From contig QPMI01000017.1 in NCBI GenBank assembly GCA_004431415.1, positions 1 through 64,000 on the forward strand: DNA of 64,000 nucleotides. The letters are read 5' to 3'. Below the pieces are notes generated by a model. The model ran no database searches. It saw nothing but the letters and a program-made list of their open reading frames with translations, and was not told the DNA's origin. Made by a program: the position numbers and the translations under genes. Of this stretch, positions 9,460-20,119 are shown piece after piece. The DNA comes from Cyanophora paradoxa. Taxonomy: Eukaryota > Glaucocystophyceae > Cyanophorales > Cyanophoraceae. Position 1 is the first letter of the stretch. Each line of letters begins with the position of its first letter.

Positions 9460-11267
9460 TCACTGCACGGCCTTGGTCTTCTTCCCGCCCTTGGTGTCCT
9501 TGGACTTGGCGGCCTTGGGGGCCGCCGGCTTCTTGGTCTTCTTGCCCTTGGAGACGCCGGCGCCCAGGAGGCGCGCGGCCTTGGTGCCGAGGAGGCGGGG
9601 CGCAGCGAGGGCCATGAGGCCCTTCATGCCGGTGGCCTTCTTTGGGGCGGAGGCCGACTTCACGACCAGCGCCTCGGCGGCGTCGAGTTCGGGCGCTGCC
9701 CCCTCCTCGTCCGAGGAGACCTCGATGGGGTCGCCCCTGAGGGCAGAGCGGGTAAGGAGAGGGAGGAGGGGTGGGGAAGGGGGGGGGGGGGGGGGGGGGC
9801 AGGTGGGGCGGGGAAGGAGACGGAGGGGCGGCAGACCCGGTGGCGGAGGCGTTGTCGGACTCGTCCGAGGAGATCACGGCGGCCTTGCGGCCACCCGAGC
9901 GGCGCTTCGGCGTCTCCCTGCGGGCTGGGATTGAGGAGCGATGGAGCATCCGGGAGCAAGAAAGAGGGACGCACTCGTCGTCGTCCTCGGGCAGCTGCGG
10001 CGCAGGCGGGGCCGCAATCGGGGCAGGCGGGGCCGGCATCAGCAGGCTGGACTTGGGGCCGGACTGCAGAGTGGCCGTGTCGTTCCTGCAGGGACGGCGG
10101 TGGGCACACGAAAGCAAACAGAAGCGGGAGAGGGGTGGAAAGTGCCCACCGGAAGGCGGCGTAGAGGGCGTCAAGCGCCTGGGTCTTCTCGTCCTTGGCC
10201 GTGATCACGTACATCCGAGTGTACTGCTGGGGGATGAAGTGGACGTGGCCATCTGGGGGAGAGCTCAGCAAGGGCAGACTGAGGCAGAGCACGGAGAGAC
10301 CCACGAACCCGCAAGGTCCGACTCAAAGGTAGTGTAGACGAGCTGAAGCTTGTCGCCGGCCTGGTAGTCGAGCTGGTAAACTTGGCTGCGGCCAGGGGAC
10401 TTCTTGTAGGGATGGAAGGTTGCAGAGCACCTGAGCAGGAGGGGTCAAAACAGCATCGGAGAGGCGGAGGGACCAGCAGAGGGACGCGCCCATCGGCGGA
10501 AGCAACCAGGACGTTGTGGAACGTGTATTTGTTCGTGTGGATGTACTCGCCCGGCAGGCACTCGAGGACGACGACCTCCGTGCCTGCGCGGCAGACTCGA
10601 TCCCGCAGCAGGCGGCTGCCCGTGCTCTGCGATTGAGCGCTGTGAGCTCGTATCGCAAGTCGAGCACTTGGTGCGCCTCGCGGACCGACGTGTTCAGTCG
10701 CCGAGGCGGCGGCCGCGGGTTCCGCGCGCGCAGCGATGCTCTGCGGCTCCGGCTCATCTGCGACAGCGTATACGCGCATCGAAAAGGTAAGTTTCGAAGG
10801 CTTCGAAAGCATAATGACCGCGTACCACGTGAGCGGTTCTTTGCACAGGATGCAGTTGCGTGGTGTGCCACAACTTTCGCCGGTCCGAAGCGCACGAAGT
10901 GGGCAGCGCAGAGGTCACAGCCCCACACGTCTTTGCTGCCGGTGGCTTTGCTCTTCTGCTGACAGTCCCCGCACTCAGGCCGCTCGCTGAACGCGTGGGC
11001 GCCGCTGGTCGAGCTGCGGGTTCCTCCAGAGCGACCTACGCTGGCTGAAGGTGCGGGGGCGCGACAGCCTGAAACATGACTGTACAGCGCCTCTCTCGTG
11101 CAGAAATGCTGGCCGCAGTGCAGGCACTTACCGCCGTATTGGCGCCGAGACCCGCCACAGCCCGGTAGACCGCAGGGCTGGCTAGCTGGCTCGATGTCGA
11201 CTCCGATAGCGATGCCGGTCGGCGGCTTCGCGCCACCGCTGCCGCGCGGGCGTCCTTGCGGCAGCAT
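9460..11267 (-). CDS. Zinc-finger protein with Lys/Ala-rich C-terminal tail, function unknown
   Basis: Multi-exon minus-strand gene. A possible start is ATG 11265-11267 (MLPQGRPRG). Two C2HC-like fingers follow: CLHCGQHFCTREALYSHVSGC (two Cys, then His and Cys; about 11,050-11,130) and CDLCAAHF..HHATASC (about 10,850-10,930). The mid region reads GTEVVVLECLPGEYIHTNKY and, after introns, HPYKKSPGRSQVYQLDY, GHVHFIPQQYTRMYVITAKD and QALDALYAAF. Downstream exons carry an acidic patch (LPEDDDE), a basic Ser block (RETPKRRSGGRKAAVISSDE) and a tail rich in Lys/Ala/Pro (KKPAAPKAAKSKDTKGGKK) ending at 9460-9462. The tail looks like a nucleic-acid- or chromatin-binding extension. An intron contains a 21-G run (9779-9799). 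I do not recognise the family. Confidence 0.6.
9779..9799. repeat. Homopolymer run of 21 G
   Basis: Uninterrupted G run on the plus strand, so a C run in the transcript of the minus-strand zinc-finger gene. It lies inside an intron between the exons encoding the VISSDE block and the acidic DEEGAAPELD block. Prone to slippage, so its length is likely polymorphic or mis-assembled. Confidence 0.9.
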
Positions 11268-12023
11268 CGAGCGTGCGGCGCTGTTCCCGCGCAAAGGCTC
11301 GGGTACGCTTAAAGACTTTCTGCAGGGTAAGTTCGCACTCTCCAATGCGATTGGCTAGCGCGCGCGGCGTCCTCCTACGCGACCGCGCTCGCGCCCGGCC
11401 TCGCTCTTGCAGTACGGAATGTCGGGCATAATGCAAGCATTGACCTCGAACTGGTCTGGCCCGTATATCTGCTCCTTGTGCGTCGCTGGACCTTTTTTTG
11501 TCCCGTGTGTTGGTGCCTGTTCCTGGATCACCCTTCGGTAGGACGGGACCGGGAGACACGGGGACCGAAGCCCATCCCCAGGGGTACATACGTATACGTA
11601 CCGCGCGGCCCGGGTTTTGCGGAGGTCGGGGAAATGGGATTTGGGGTAGGGTTGGCTCCCGAGGGACAGGGACAGGGGAAGTGATTTTCCCTTCCCCAAT
11701 TAGTACATGAATCGACTCGGGAGTCGGGAGAATGCGCTGATTCCGAATCTGTTTTTATTTTTTTCTGAATCGAAGTTTCACGTACTGTATCCAGTACGCG
11801 GCTTGGAGCCGGCTAGACGACAAATCACACTGGCTTTAAGCCAGCAACTTGGCCGCAAGTCTTGAGCTTGCCGGGATACAGGAGAGCTACAACGCGCCGG
11901 CTAGCTGCCCGCGCCGGCTTGTGTCGGGAGACGGCCGGGCAGTAGTTTGGATGCGTCCAGGCGCCCGCCGGCCGCGTGGCCACGCGCGCCTTCTGGTTGC
12001 CGCAGCAGAGGTCGACGCACGGC
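11268..12023. other. Intergenic, no gene seen
   Basis: Contains AT-richer stretches (11,740-11,800) and open frames without recognisable features. It separates two minus-strand genes, so it should hold the promoter of the zinc-finger gene and the 3' flank of the CNBD-protein gene. Confidence 0.4.
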
Positions 12024-13245
12024 GACATGCAAACTATGCAAGCGGCGCTAGCAATCTACAGCTATCTACGTATACGCGAGGGCAGATCGGGGCATGCGCT
12101 CCGGGCGCGAGGGAGGCTACGAGACGCGGAGGAGGGGGCCGAGGGGCGTGCTCGGGGAGGGCGGCCCCGGCCCCGCAGCCGGCGTCACGAAGAGCTCGCG
12201 CGGGGCCGCCGGCGCCGGCGCCCCGCCCGGCCCCGCGGGGGAGGGCGAGGAGAAGGAGCGGGGGGCGGAGGGGGGGCGGGGCTGGCGAGGGAGGGGAGGG
12301 AGGCGTGGCGCTGCCCGAGGCCGAGGGCGCCGGGGGCGCGGCGGGGGCCAGCGAGGGGCTCGGCGGCGTCACCGGTGCCGACGCCGGCCCGCCACTCGTG
12401 CCCAGGAGGGGGCTCAGGGAGCGGCCCCCGCGGGAGCCCGGCCGGGCGTCGGGGAGGAGGCCGGGGCCGAGGGAGCCCATGGCCAGGGAGGGGCGGAGGA
12501 GCGCGGGCCCCGCAGCGGCGAGGGCGAGGGGTCGGCGGAGCTCGGGGTGGGGGAGGCGCCGGGCTCCGCGTCGCCCCCTCCGGGCGCTCGGCACGGGGCT
12601 CAGAGGCCGGCGCCCGCGCAGAGCCGGCAGGGCGAGGTGCGGGGCGGAGCTGGCTCCCGCGAGGCCGGGGCCGGGCCGGGGCCGGCGGGCCGCGGGGCGG
12701 CTCGTCGGAGTGGCGGCGGAGGCGTGCCTGGAGGCGCTGGGCGGCGAGGAAGCTGATGCGGGCGGGCGGGCCCGGGCGCTCGGAGCCGCGGCGGGCGAGG
12801 ACGAGGGCCGCCTGCGGGGCCGCAGCCCCTCCGAGAAGGAGGTCGACCCGCGCCGCAGCGGCGGCCGCTGCGGCCCGGCCCCCTCCACCCCGGGGCCGGG
12901 CCGGGGCGGGGACGACGGCGGCGGACTGGGAGCGGGAGAGGGAGATGCGGCGGGCGCGCTCGGGGAGGGCGACGTCGGGCTCGCGGATGGCGGGGAAGGC
13001 CGCTGGGGTGAAGGCCGCCGCCCGGTTCAGCGGCCCCGCCAGGCTCGCCAGCAGCCGCGGCAGGTCCGCCCTCTCCCCCCGCCCAGCCCCGGCCTGGGGC
13101 CAGGCGCGGCGGGGGAGGGGCGGGGGCGGGCGTGGGAGCGGCGGCGGCGCTGGCGGCGTGGGCGAGGCCGGCGGCGGAGATGAAGTGGCCCTGCGAGGCG
13201 GCGAGCTCGGAGGCCTCCAGCGCCGCACGCATCCCCTCCGTCCCC
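12024..13245. repeat. Parent copy of the 1.2-kb segmental duplication
   Basis: High-identity partner of 6296-7516, in the same orientation with copy starts 5,728 bp apart. Differences are mainly one- to few-base indels in G/C runs plus scattered substitutions. The right boundary (13,245) lies 6 bp inside an exon, just after the 3' splice site of the intron ending GGGGCGGCAG. Confidence 0.9.
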
Positions 13246-13938
13246 AGCCCTGCCGCCCCGCCCCGACCCCGCCTCAGCTCACCCGATGGCCGGCAGGAGC
13301 CCCTCGAGACGGATGCGGGCACCCTCGAGGGCGGCGGCGAGGGGGATCTCGGCGGCCGTGGCAGCCTCAGCCGCCGCGACGCGCCGGACGATGCCGTCCG
13401 CGGCCCGCAGCCGCTCGAGCCACGCGGGGAGCACCACCTGCCGCAGTGCCCGCTCCGTTAGCGCCAGCGCCAGCGCCAGCCGCCCGCGCCCTCGCGCTCG
13501 CCCTCCCCTCGCACCTCGCCGGGCCCGGCGCTCGTGGCGCGGTCGCCGGGAAGGTTCGGCGCGCCGTCATCCGGGTCCTCCCCCGCGCCGCCGCCGGCGA
13601 AGCTGTACTCCACCACGAGGCTCCCCTCGAGGAGGACATAGAGCAGGCCGGGGGCCGCCAGCTCCTGTCACGCGGCGCCCGGCGCGTCAGGCGGGGCGTC
13701 GGCGTCGATGAAGGCGATGCAGCGCGCACGTCGCCAGTCCTCAGGCGTCGCACGGTCGCCAATTCGGCGAAGGCGCGGAGCGTCGACCGTTTCACGTCGA
13801 GAAAGGAGGGGACGGTCTGCCGCCGCCGCGGGCGGGGTGGGCACGTTCACTGGCCGGCCGATCCGAAGCGGGGATGGCGCGCGTGCGCCGGCGCACCTCG
13901 AGGAACGCGATCAGCTCGCGCACGGACGAGTTGGCCAT
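12034..13938 (-). CDS. Cyclic-nucleotide-binding-like domain protein
   Basis: ATG 13936-13938 gives MANSSVRELIAFLE, then an intron beginning GTGCGCC. Exon 2 reads TVPSFLDVKRSTLRAFAELA followed by TVRRLRTGD. After a second intron comes GLLYVLLEGSLVVEYSFAGG. 'LRxGD ... LYVLLEGSLVVEY' is the beta-roll pattern of the cyclic-nucleotide-binding fold, although the phosphate-binding cassette itself is not clear, so ligand binding is unproven. Next are a helical exon (LTERALRQVVLPAWLERLR to LLPAI, about 13,290-13,460) and, after intron GTGAGCTGAGG...GGCAG, LEASELAASQGHFISAAGLA. The downstream exons are Pro/Ala/Ser-rich (RARRISLSRSQSAAVV) and hard to phase. The 3' end is approximate. The 3' half, from the exon starting near 13,250, has been duplicated to 6296-7516. 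Confidence 0.55.
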
Positions 13939-14567
13939 CGCAGTAGGAGCGGGCGCTTCGAGTTCAGGCCGGCGCTTCGATCTAACGGGCGAGAAGAACT
14001 ACTGCTCTGAACTAGACGGCACACCAGAACGCCAAAGAAGCAGCCGGCCCGGCGGCGCCGCCCCGCGCGGCGTCCGCGTCAGCCCGCGTCGACGCACGGC
14101 TGCAGCTGCAGCTGATCCTGGCCCAAATTGCAAACTTCGGAACTGCGCGCTTGCTGCGCTCCCGAAGGCTCCCAGGCAAGATCGCTCCCACTGCATGCGC
14201 AGTGTGCATATATCCATGCACATGTACAGCAGCGGACGTCGAGTCGTCGACGACGTCACGAGGCTGGCCGAATGGCTTTAGTACGCGTACCCCTCGAGCT
14301 CAGCCGGTCCACTGAAAGCTTGGTGGAAACTTGCAACCTTCTGGGCATCGGTATCGGGGGGATTCGTGCCCAATTTCGGGTTCCGCGTGCGCAAGCGCGC
14401 AGCTTCAGCTAGCTATATAGGCGGCTATGCTATAGCTAAGCTGCCAGCCGACTTCACGATCAGCCGGGTGCCACGCGTATCGTACCGGAATCGGTGCGTG
14501 GAAAGGCCGCGCGAGCCGAGAGACTCGGAGCTCGACGGGAGCCGAGGAGAGCGCTGCGAAGCCTGAG

Positions 14568-14681
14568 ATGCGCCTGGTGCGCCAACTTCGGGATGACGCG
14601 CTCGCGCTCACCGTGCACATCCTCCGCGGCGGCGCGCTCACCGGCCTTCCTCAGGGCCAGGGCCGCCCGACCCGCTGCTAA
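14568..14681 (+). CDS. Possible 37-residue ORF, unsupported
   Basis: ATG 14568 to TAA 14679-14681 encodes MRLVRQLRDDALALTVHILR followed by GGALTGLPQGQGRPTRC. It lies in the 985-bp gap between the divergent CNBD gene (start 13938) and the disordered-protein gene (start 14925). No family is recognised. It could be an upstream ORF or leader exon of the downstream gene, or chance. I see no other gene in this gap. Confidence 0.15.
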   Translation: MRLVRQLRDDALALTVHILRGGALTGLPQGQGRPTRC

Positions 14682-14924
14682 CGTGAAGCTTAACTACATC
14701 TCAAGTCACGGTGGACCAGTCGTCGCCGTCGGGGGCAAGTCGCCGTCCCGGATCCGCCCTTGAGCTCCGAGCCCCTAGGCCTGGCAGCTGCAGCTGGTCC
14801 GATCGTTGGCCGTGCGCGAGCTTGCGCGTACGTACGCCTTCGTTCGCGTCCCCTTGCGGTCTCATCCGCAGGAGAGCAGGTTTTCGTGCTCGGCGAAGTG
14901 TCCCCGGGCTAGGCCGGCGGCGCC

Positions 14925-17200
14925 ATGGCCCGGCCGGGCAGCGCCCTCGGGGGGCGAGCGGGCGCTGCGGCGCCCGAGGGCGAGCTGGGCGGGGAGGCGC
15001 AGCAGCAGCAGCCGCGCGTGCAGGCCGAGGGCGACGCGAAGTACTCCTCCGTCCTGCAGGGCATCCGCAACCTCGCCCGCTTCGGCGCCGCCGGCAGCGC
15101 GCCGGGGGCGGGCGCTGCTGGCGAGGGCCCGCGCCGCGCTTTGAGCCCGGAGAGGTGCGGCCCGCCCCCGCGCCCGCCTTCGTGCCCGAGGGGCCCGAGC
15201 CGACGGGCGGCGGCGCGCGCGCACGCACGCGCAGGTGGTGGCCCCGCTGCGGGCGAACCCGGGCCCGGGCTTAGGGTTGACGCTGGGGTACGAGCTCGAG
15301 GTGGCGCGGGCGTCGCTCGGGCCCCCGAGCCCGCCGTGCCCCAGGGCGAGGGCGTCTTCATATCCCCCGCCGCCCTCTCCGGCTCCGCCCCGGCGCTGTC
15401 CGGCGGGCAGCCGGCGGACGGCGGCGCTCTCTCCTCGGCCCCGCCGCACCCGCCCCCGCCGCGGCGCCGGCCGGGGCGCCTGCAGCCACGGCGGACGGGG
15501 TATCCTCGATCGGGCCGGCCCCGCAGGAGCAGGCGCCTCCGCAGCGGCGCGGCTCGAACGACCGGCGCGGGAGCGCGGCGGGGCGCGACCCGCCGCCGCG
15601 CTCGAGCACGGGCCAGGCCCTCGGCTCGAGCTCGAGCTCGGAGGCGGCGGCGGCGGCGGCGGCGCGGGCGCGGGGCCGGCGGGCCTCCCTCCCATCTGCA
15701 TCTCCCAGGCCGAGGCCGGCGCGAGCCCCGCCGACATCGCCGCGGCGGCCGCGGCCGCGGCGGCGACGCTGGCGACCTCGATCCCGGCCTCGCGGCAGGT
15801 GCCGGGGGCGCGGCGGCTGAGCTTCGCCGCGGCGGGGCGGCTCGAGCAGCGGCTGAGCAGCCGGCGGCCCTCGCTCAGCGCCGCCCGCAGCGCCTCCCCC
15901 TCCAGCGGCACTGCGCCCGAGCGGGCCGCCTCGCCCCCCGGCATCCACGCCCTCACCGCCTACCAGGAGAAGCCGCCCGCCGCCGGCGCCTCCCTCGCCC
16001 CCGCCGAGCCGCCCCGCGCCTTCAGCCGCTCCGTATCGCCCCCGAGGACCGCGTCCATGTACGAGCCCGAAGCTGGGGCCGCCCCGGCGCCGGCCCGCGG
16101 CGCCGCCTCCGCCCGCCCCGGCTCGGGCTCCATGCGCCCTGGTTCGGGCTCCGTGCGCCCCGGCTCCGGCTCTGGCCTGGGGCCGGGGTCGCGGAAGGAG
16201 GCGGGGCCGCCGCTGCCGGTGGCGGGCGGGGAGGAGGTGCGTGCGGCGCGGCGGGACGCCTGCGAGGCCTGGCTGGACTCGCTGCCGGACCCCGTCCTCC
16301 CGGAGCCCTCCCCCATCGTCCCCGCCTCTCTCCCGTACGCCTCCGCCGGCCCCGCCGCCGCGCTCCCCCTCCCGCTCCCGCCCTCCTTCTCGGCGTCGAC
16401 TGCCGACATCGCCTCGGGCTCGCCGCGCGAGGGCAGCGGCAGCCTCGGGGGGCGCGGCCTGGGGCCCCTCGCGGAGACGAGCGAGGGCGGGGAGGGGTTG
16501 GCGGGGGCCGGGGTGGAGGTGCTGGACCTGCCGACCATCGAGGTCCACCGCGACACGCGCGCCGCCCCGCGCCCCGGCCCTACCCCAGGCCGCCCCCCGC
16601 GCGCGCCCCTCTCCCGCTCCCTCTCCCCGTCGGCGGCCGCCCCCTCCCGGGCTCCTCGCCCCCGCCCCCGCCCGCCGCCCCCGAGCCGGCGCGCCCGGCC
16701 TCGGGCCGCGGGCGGCACGGCGCCGGCGCGCTCGAGGGCCTCGCCCCCGCCGACGCGCCGGCGCCGGCCGCCCGCTCGGCGTCGCCGCCCCGCGAGCACG
16801 GGCACGGAAGCCAGTCGCTCCGGCGGGGCAGGGCGCGCACTTCGACCTGAGCTTCGCCGCCGCGGCGCGCCTCGAGCGGCGCCTCGGCGCGCGCGACGGG
16901 CGCCCGTGCGAGGCCGACCTCGCCTCCGCCTCCAGCGCGCCCCCGGGGCCCTCCCAGGCACCTTCCCCCCTGGGCCTCGCCCCGGCCGCCTCCGGCCCGC
17001 CCGCCCTCAGCGCCCGCCCCGGCCCCGGGCACGGGCATGCGGAGGCCGGCCCGAGCCCCGAGGAGGCGGAGGCGCGGGAGGCGGCGACGCGGGCGCTGCT
17101 CGCGAGCGCCCTCTACAACCCGGAGCGCTCCGCCGCGCCCCTCGCCAAGGCCCTCCCCGCCCTCCCCGCCCGCCGCCCCGCCCACCGCACCTTCGAGTGA
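14925..17200 (+). CDS. Large Ala/Pro/Ser-rich, mostly disordered protein
   Basis: ATG 14925 (context GCCATGG) starts MARPGSALGGRAGAAAPEGE. A helical-looking bit (KYSSVLQGIRNLARFG) ends at an intron beginning GTGCGGCCC near 15,155. After its acceptor near 15,232 the frame continues VVAPLRANPGPGLGLTLGYE. The long following exon is low complexity: Ser/Pro blocks, three tandem RPGSGS units (about 16,120-16,170), acidic and Leu-rich stretches (EAWLDSLPDPVLPEPSPIV). The motif LSFAAAGRLEQRLSSR (about 15,820) recurs after a further intron as LSFAAAARLERRLGARD (about 16,850), the only internal repeat with helical character. The C-terminus is helical (EEAEAREAATRALLASALYN) and ends with TGA 17198-17200. 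No known domain. It may be a scaffold or cytoskeletal linker, but the sequence gives no direct function. Confidence 0.6.
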
Positions 17201-17550
17201 CCCGGGGCCGCGCTAGCACGCCCGCCCGGCGGCGTCCTGAGGTGCAGAGCTGGCGCCTGTGCCCGCGCGCTGGTCGCTCCCTCCAGCGCCGCCGATCGCG
17301 ACGAGGCGACTGACTTCTAGTGATGAATACTGGATCCCGGACGGTGTATTACTAGAGCTACGATACGATAGAACGGTGTGGAACGCACGCTAGTGAAGCT
17401 ATTAGCACTCATTCGCCGAGTCGAGTGTCGCGGCGATAACTTAGTAAACTGTAGTAATACTGGATCTCGAGCTCGGTCGTGTATTGTTCTTTGCAAGTTA
17501 GTGATTTGGTTTGAATGGTGTATTTTGGTACATTTGAGCGAGAGCGGGGG
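17201..17550. other. Convergent intergenic, no gene seen
   Basis: 350 bp between the plus-strand disordered-protein gene and the minus-strand kinase gene. AT-richer than the coding DNA and probably the two 3' UTRs. It contains a partial repeat of an AATACTGGATC motif (17,326 and 17,457). Confidence 0.6.
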
Positions 17551-18844
17551 CTAGCTGGCGGCGGCGTCGTCGTCCGGGGTGAGGGGCCACACGAAGGGCT
17601 CGTCCAGGCCCCAGTCGTGCGGGGCCCGCGAGCCCGGGCCCGGGCCCCCGCCCGCGCCGCCCGGGGGCCCGGGCCCACGGGCCTCGCGGGCGGGCAGGGG
17701 CAGCTCGGAGGGATGCGCGGGGAGGGGCTCCAGGAAGAACCAGGGGTCGAGGAGGGCGTCGAGGGCCGAGGGGCGCGCCCCCGGGTTGTAGACGAGGAGC
17801 CGGCGGAGGAGGGCGAGGGCGGGCGGGGAGGCGTTGGGGAGCAGCTGCTCCAGCGGCACCGCCGGCATCTCCGGGAACGCTATCTTCCCGTAGTCAGGCA
17901 GCTCCCGGATCCCCTGCGGCGCGACCTTTGGCGAGGCCCGGACCGGGCGGGGGCGAAGGTCTAGAGGGGGGCACGCGGGCGCGCGCACGGGCCAGGAGTC
18001 CTCGTCGGGGGTACCGAGGATGGAGACGACGCGGTAGAGCTGCGGGCCGTGAGGAGGAGGAGGAGGGGGTACAGGGGTAGAGAGAGGGGGCCGGGCCTGG
18101 TCGATGTCGTTCTCGCCGGGGAAGAGGGGCGAGTTGGCGAGGAGCTCGGCCATGATGCAGCCGGCGGCCCAGAGGTCCACGCCCGGCCCGTAGCGCCGCG
18201 CCCCGTAGAGGCTCTCGGGGGCCCGGTACCAGCGCGTGGCGATCTGCTGCGTGTACTGCACGCCGGGGCCCAGGTGCACGCGCGCCAGGCCGAAGTCAGC
18301 GAGCTTCAGCGCCCCGCCCGGGCTGATCAGCAGGTTCGCCGGCTTTAGGTCCTGCCCCCGCGTGCGCGTGAGCGCGGGCGCGCGCATACGCCGCGCCCGG
18401 CGCCGAGCGGGCGGGCGCGCCCTGTGCATGATGTCCTGCTCGTGGCAGGCGGCGATGCCGCGTAGCAGCATCTGCATGTAGCTCTTGGCCTGCGCCTCCG
18501 AGAGGGGCGCCCGGTTCCAGCGCAGGACCTCCGCCAGATCCGAGCGCATGTACTCGAACACCAGCACGAGGCCCGCGCCGTGCGGGAAGACCTCGTACAG
18601 CTTGACGACCTGCGCCGCCGCTCGAATCCGGGGCGCCGGCGCTGCGGCGGCGGCGCACGTTCGGGTGCTCGAGCTGCTGCAGCGCCTTCACCTCCCGCAC
18701 CACATTATTGGGGATGCCGTCCTCCAGCTTGCGCAGGCGGATCTTCTTGATCGCTACCGTCTCGCCCGTCTCCGTGTTCTTCGCGCGCAGCACGACCCCG
18801 AACGTGCCCTCCCCGATCTTGTCCAGCAGCTGGTATCGCTCCAT
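17551..18844 (-). CDS. CDK20: Cyclin-dependent kinase 20 / cell-cycle-related kinase (CCRK)
   Basis: Ser/Thr kinase. In animals and algae CCRK-type kinases control ciliary length and cell-cycle entry. ATG 18842-18844: MERYQLLDKIGEGTFGVVLR is the Gly-loop, followed by VAIKKIRLRKLEDGIPNNVV (catalytic Lys). Intron 18610-18658 (49 bp) joins LEHPN to VVKLYEVFPHGAGLVLVFEY. Then come MQMLLRGIAACHEQDIMHR, intron, DLKPANLLISPGGALKLADF with GLARV, ATRWYRAPESLYGARRYGPG, VDLWAAGCIMAELLANSPLF, PGENDIDQ, intron, LYRVVSILGTPDEDSWP, and intron, GIRELPDYGKIAFPEMPAVP. The LPAHPSELPLP segment and the C-terminal 'PFVWPL' track human CDK20 closely. Five or six exons. The start faces the coiled-coil membrane gene at 19052, 207 bp away. 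Confidence 0.92.
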
Positions 18845-19051
18845 CGCCCGCGCGCCAGCGGGGCGCCCGCACGGGCCGCTCCACCCGCACGGCGCGAGCC
18901 TCCGGGGCGCCGGTCAGGCCCGGCTGCTCTCGTCGTGCTAAAGCTCTCCACTAATCGCTTCCTACGTGCGGCTTGGCTGAGTTTGGCCGCAAGTTTGGCA
19001 GCGAAGTTTGGCCGGGAAACTTTGGCGCTCGGCCTGGGTATTCGAATTTCG

Positions 19052-20007
19052 ATGTCCTCTCGCTCCGGCGGGCTCAGCTCCGCCTCCGCGTCGACAGCCT
19101 CCTCGCCGGCTTCCGCGCAGCGCCGCCGCTCGTCCGCGGTCCATGGCTCGACGCCGACGCGGAGCACAACAAGAAATCTCTCGTTCTCGGATTATGCCGC
19201 GCGCTCCCGCTTGCGCGGTCAGGTTCTTCGTTTATGAGAACGGACGCAGAGAGCGGACGCCGCAGACGAGGTCGAAGAGCGGTCGAGCGGGCGGCACCGG
19301 CTGGCGGTCGCGCTGACCTCGAAGCAGGAGGAGCTCGCGGTGCGCGTCCAGTGCTCTGTGGCGACGCGCCTGCCCAACTGCTCACAGCCGCGATGCTGCG
19401 CATGCAGAACGCACGCTCGGAGCTGCGCAGGAAACTGGAGCTGCGGGACCAGCGCCAAGCCGAGCGGGACGCGCTGCAGGACGCCGTGCGCATGCAGCAG
19501 AGCCGCGCTTCAAGTCATCCCCAACAGAAGCACGAGCATGCACAGGCGCGCGGAGCCGCACGAGCCGGCCCCGCATACCCGCGCTGAAGTCCGAGGCCGT
19601 AATCGTAGGCAGAGCGGGTGAAGCTCGGGAGTCCGGAGAGCCGCATCGCGCGGGAGTTCTTCCGCGGGAACCTTGGCGCCCTCGCTCTCGTCGCCGTCAT
19701 ATCCCTCGCGCTGCTCGCTGCCTCCTGCCGCCGTGGCGAGGGCCCCGGCGCCGCCTCGGCCCTGGGCTCGCGGGGCCTGCGGGACGCCCTCGGCTGCTGT
19801 CTGCGGGTCGTGCACGAGGAGCGGCTCTTCGTGTGCCTCGCGCTGCTGCCGCTCGCCGGCCTCGCAGCCGCCGCGGCGCGCTGCCTGCGCTTCCCCGCCT
19901 CCGCCACCCTCCTCTCCGCCTCGCTGCACGTCTACTCCTTCGCCCTCGGCTTCGCCATCTACGGCTACCGCGCCCGCTCCGCGCCCCACGCTCCGCCCGC
20001 GGACTAG
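19052..20007 (+). CDS. Coiled-coil protein with two C-terminal membrane segments, unknown family
   Basis: ATG 19052 starts MSSRSGGLSSASASTASSPA, a Ser-rich head (RNLSFSDYAARSRLRGQ) ending at a donor near 19,219. The next exon (about 19,249-19,338) encodes ADAADEVEERSSGRHRLAVA and LTSKQEELA. After intron GTGCGCGTCC...CTCACAG comes a coiled coil, MLRMQNARSELRRKLELRDQ and RQAERDALQDAVRMQQ. The last exon starts after TAGGCAG near 19,611 and reads VKLGSPESRIAREFFRGNLG, then a hydrophobic segment (ALALVAVISLALLAASC) and a second one (LFVCLALLPLAGLAAAA), ending HAPPAD-stop at 20,005-20,007. The soluble coiled-coil head with a membrane hairpin resembles SNARE or ER-shaping architectures, but I cannot place it in a family. 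Divergent from CDK20. Confidence 0.6.
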
Positions 20008-20119
20008 CGCTAGGCGCCGGCGCCGCCCCGCCCCGCCCCTCTCCGTTGCCTAGGGCTGTTGCCTCCTATCTTAAAATATCGCTGCTACCTACCACCTGCC
20101 GCTAGATGTGGATACGGGG

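Noticed and set aside
11849-13946. 444- and 656-codon plus-strand frames over the CNBD gene
   Set aside because: Gly/Arg-rich shadows; the minus strand carries the structured exons and splice motifs.
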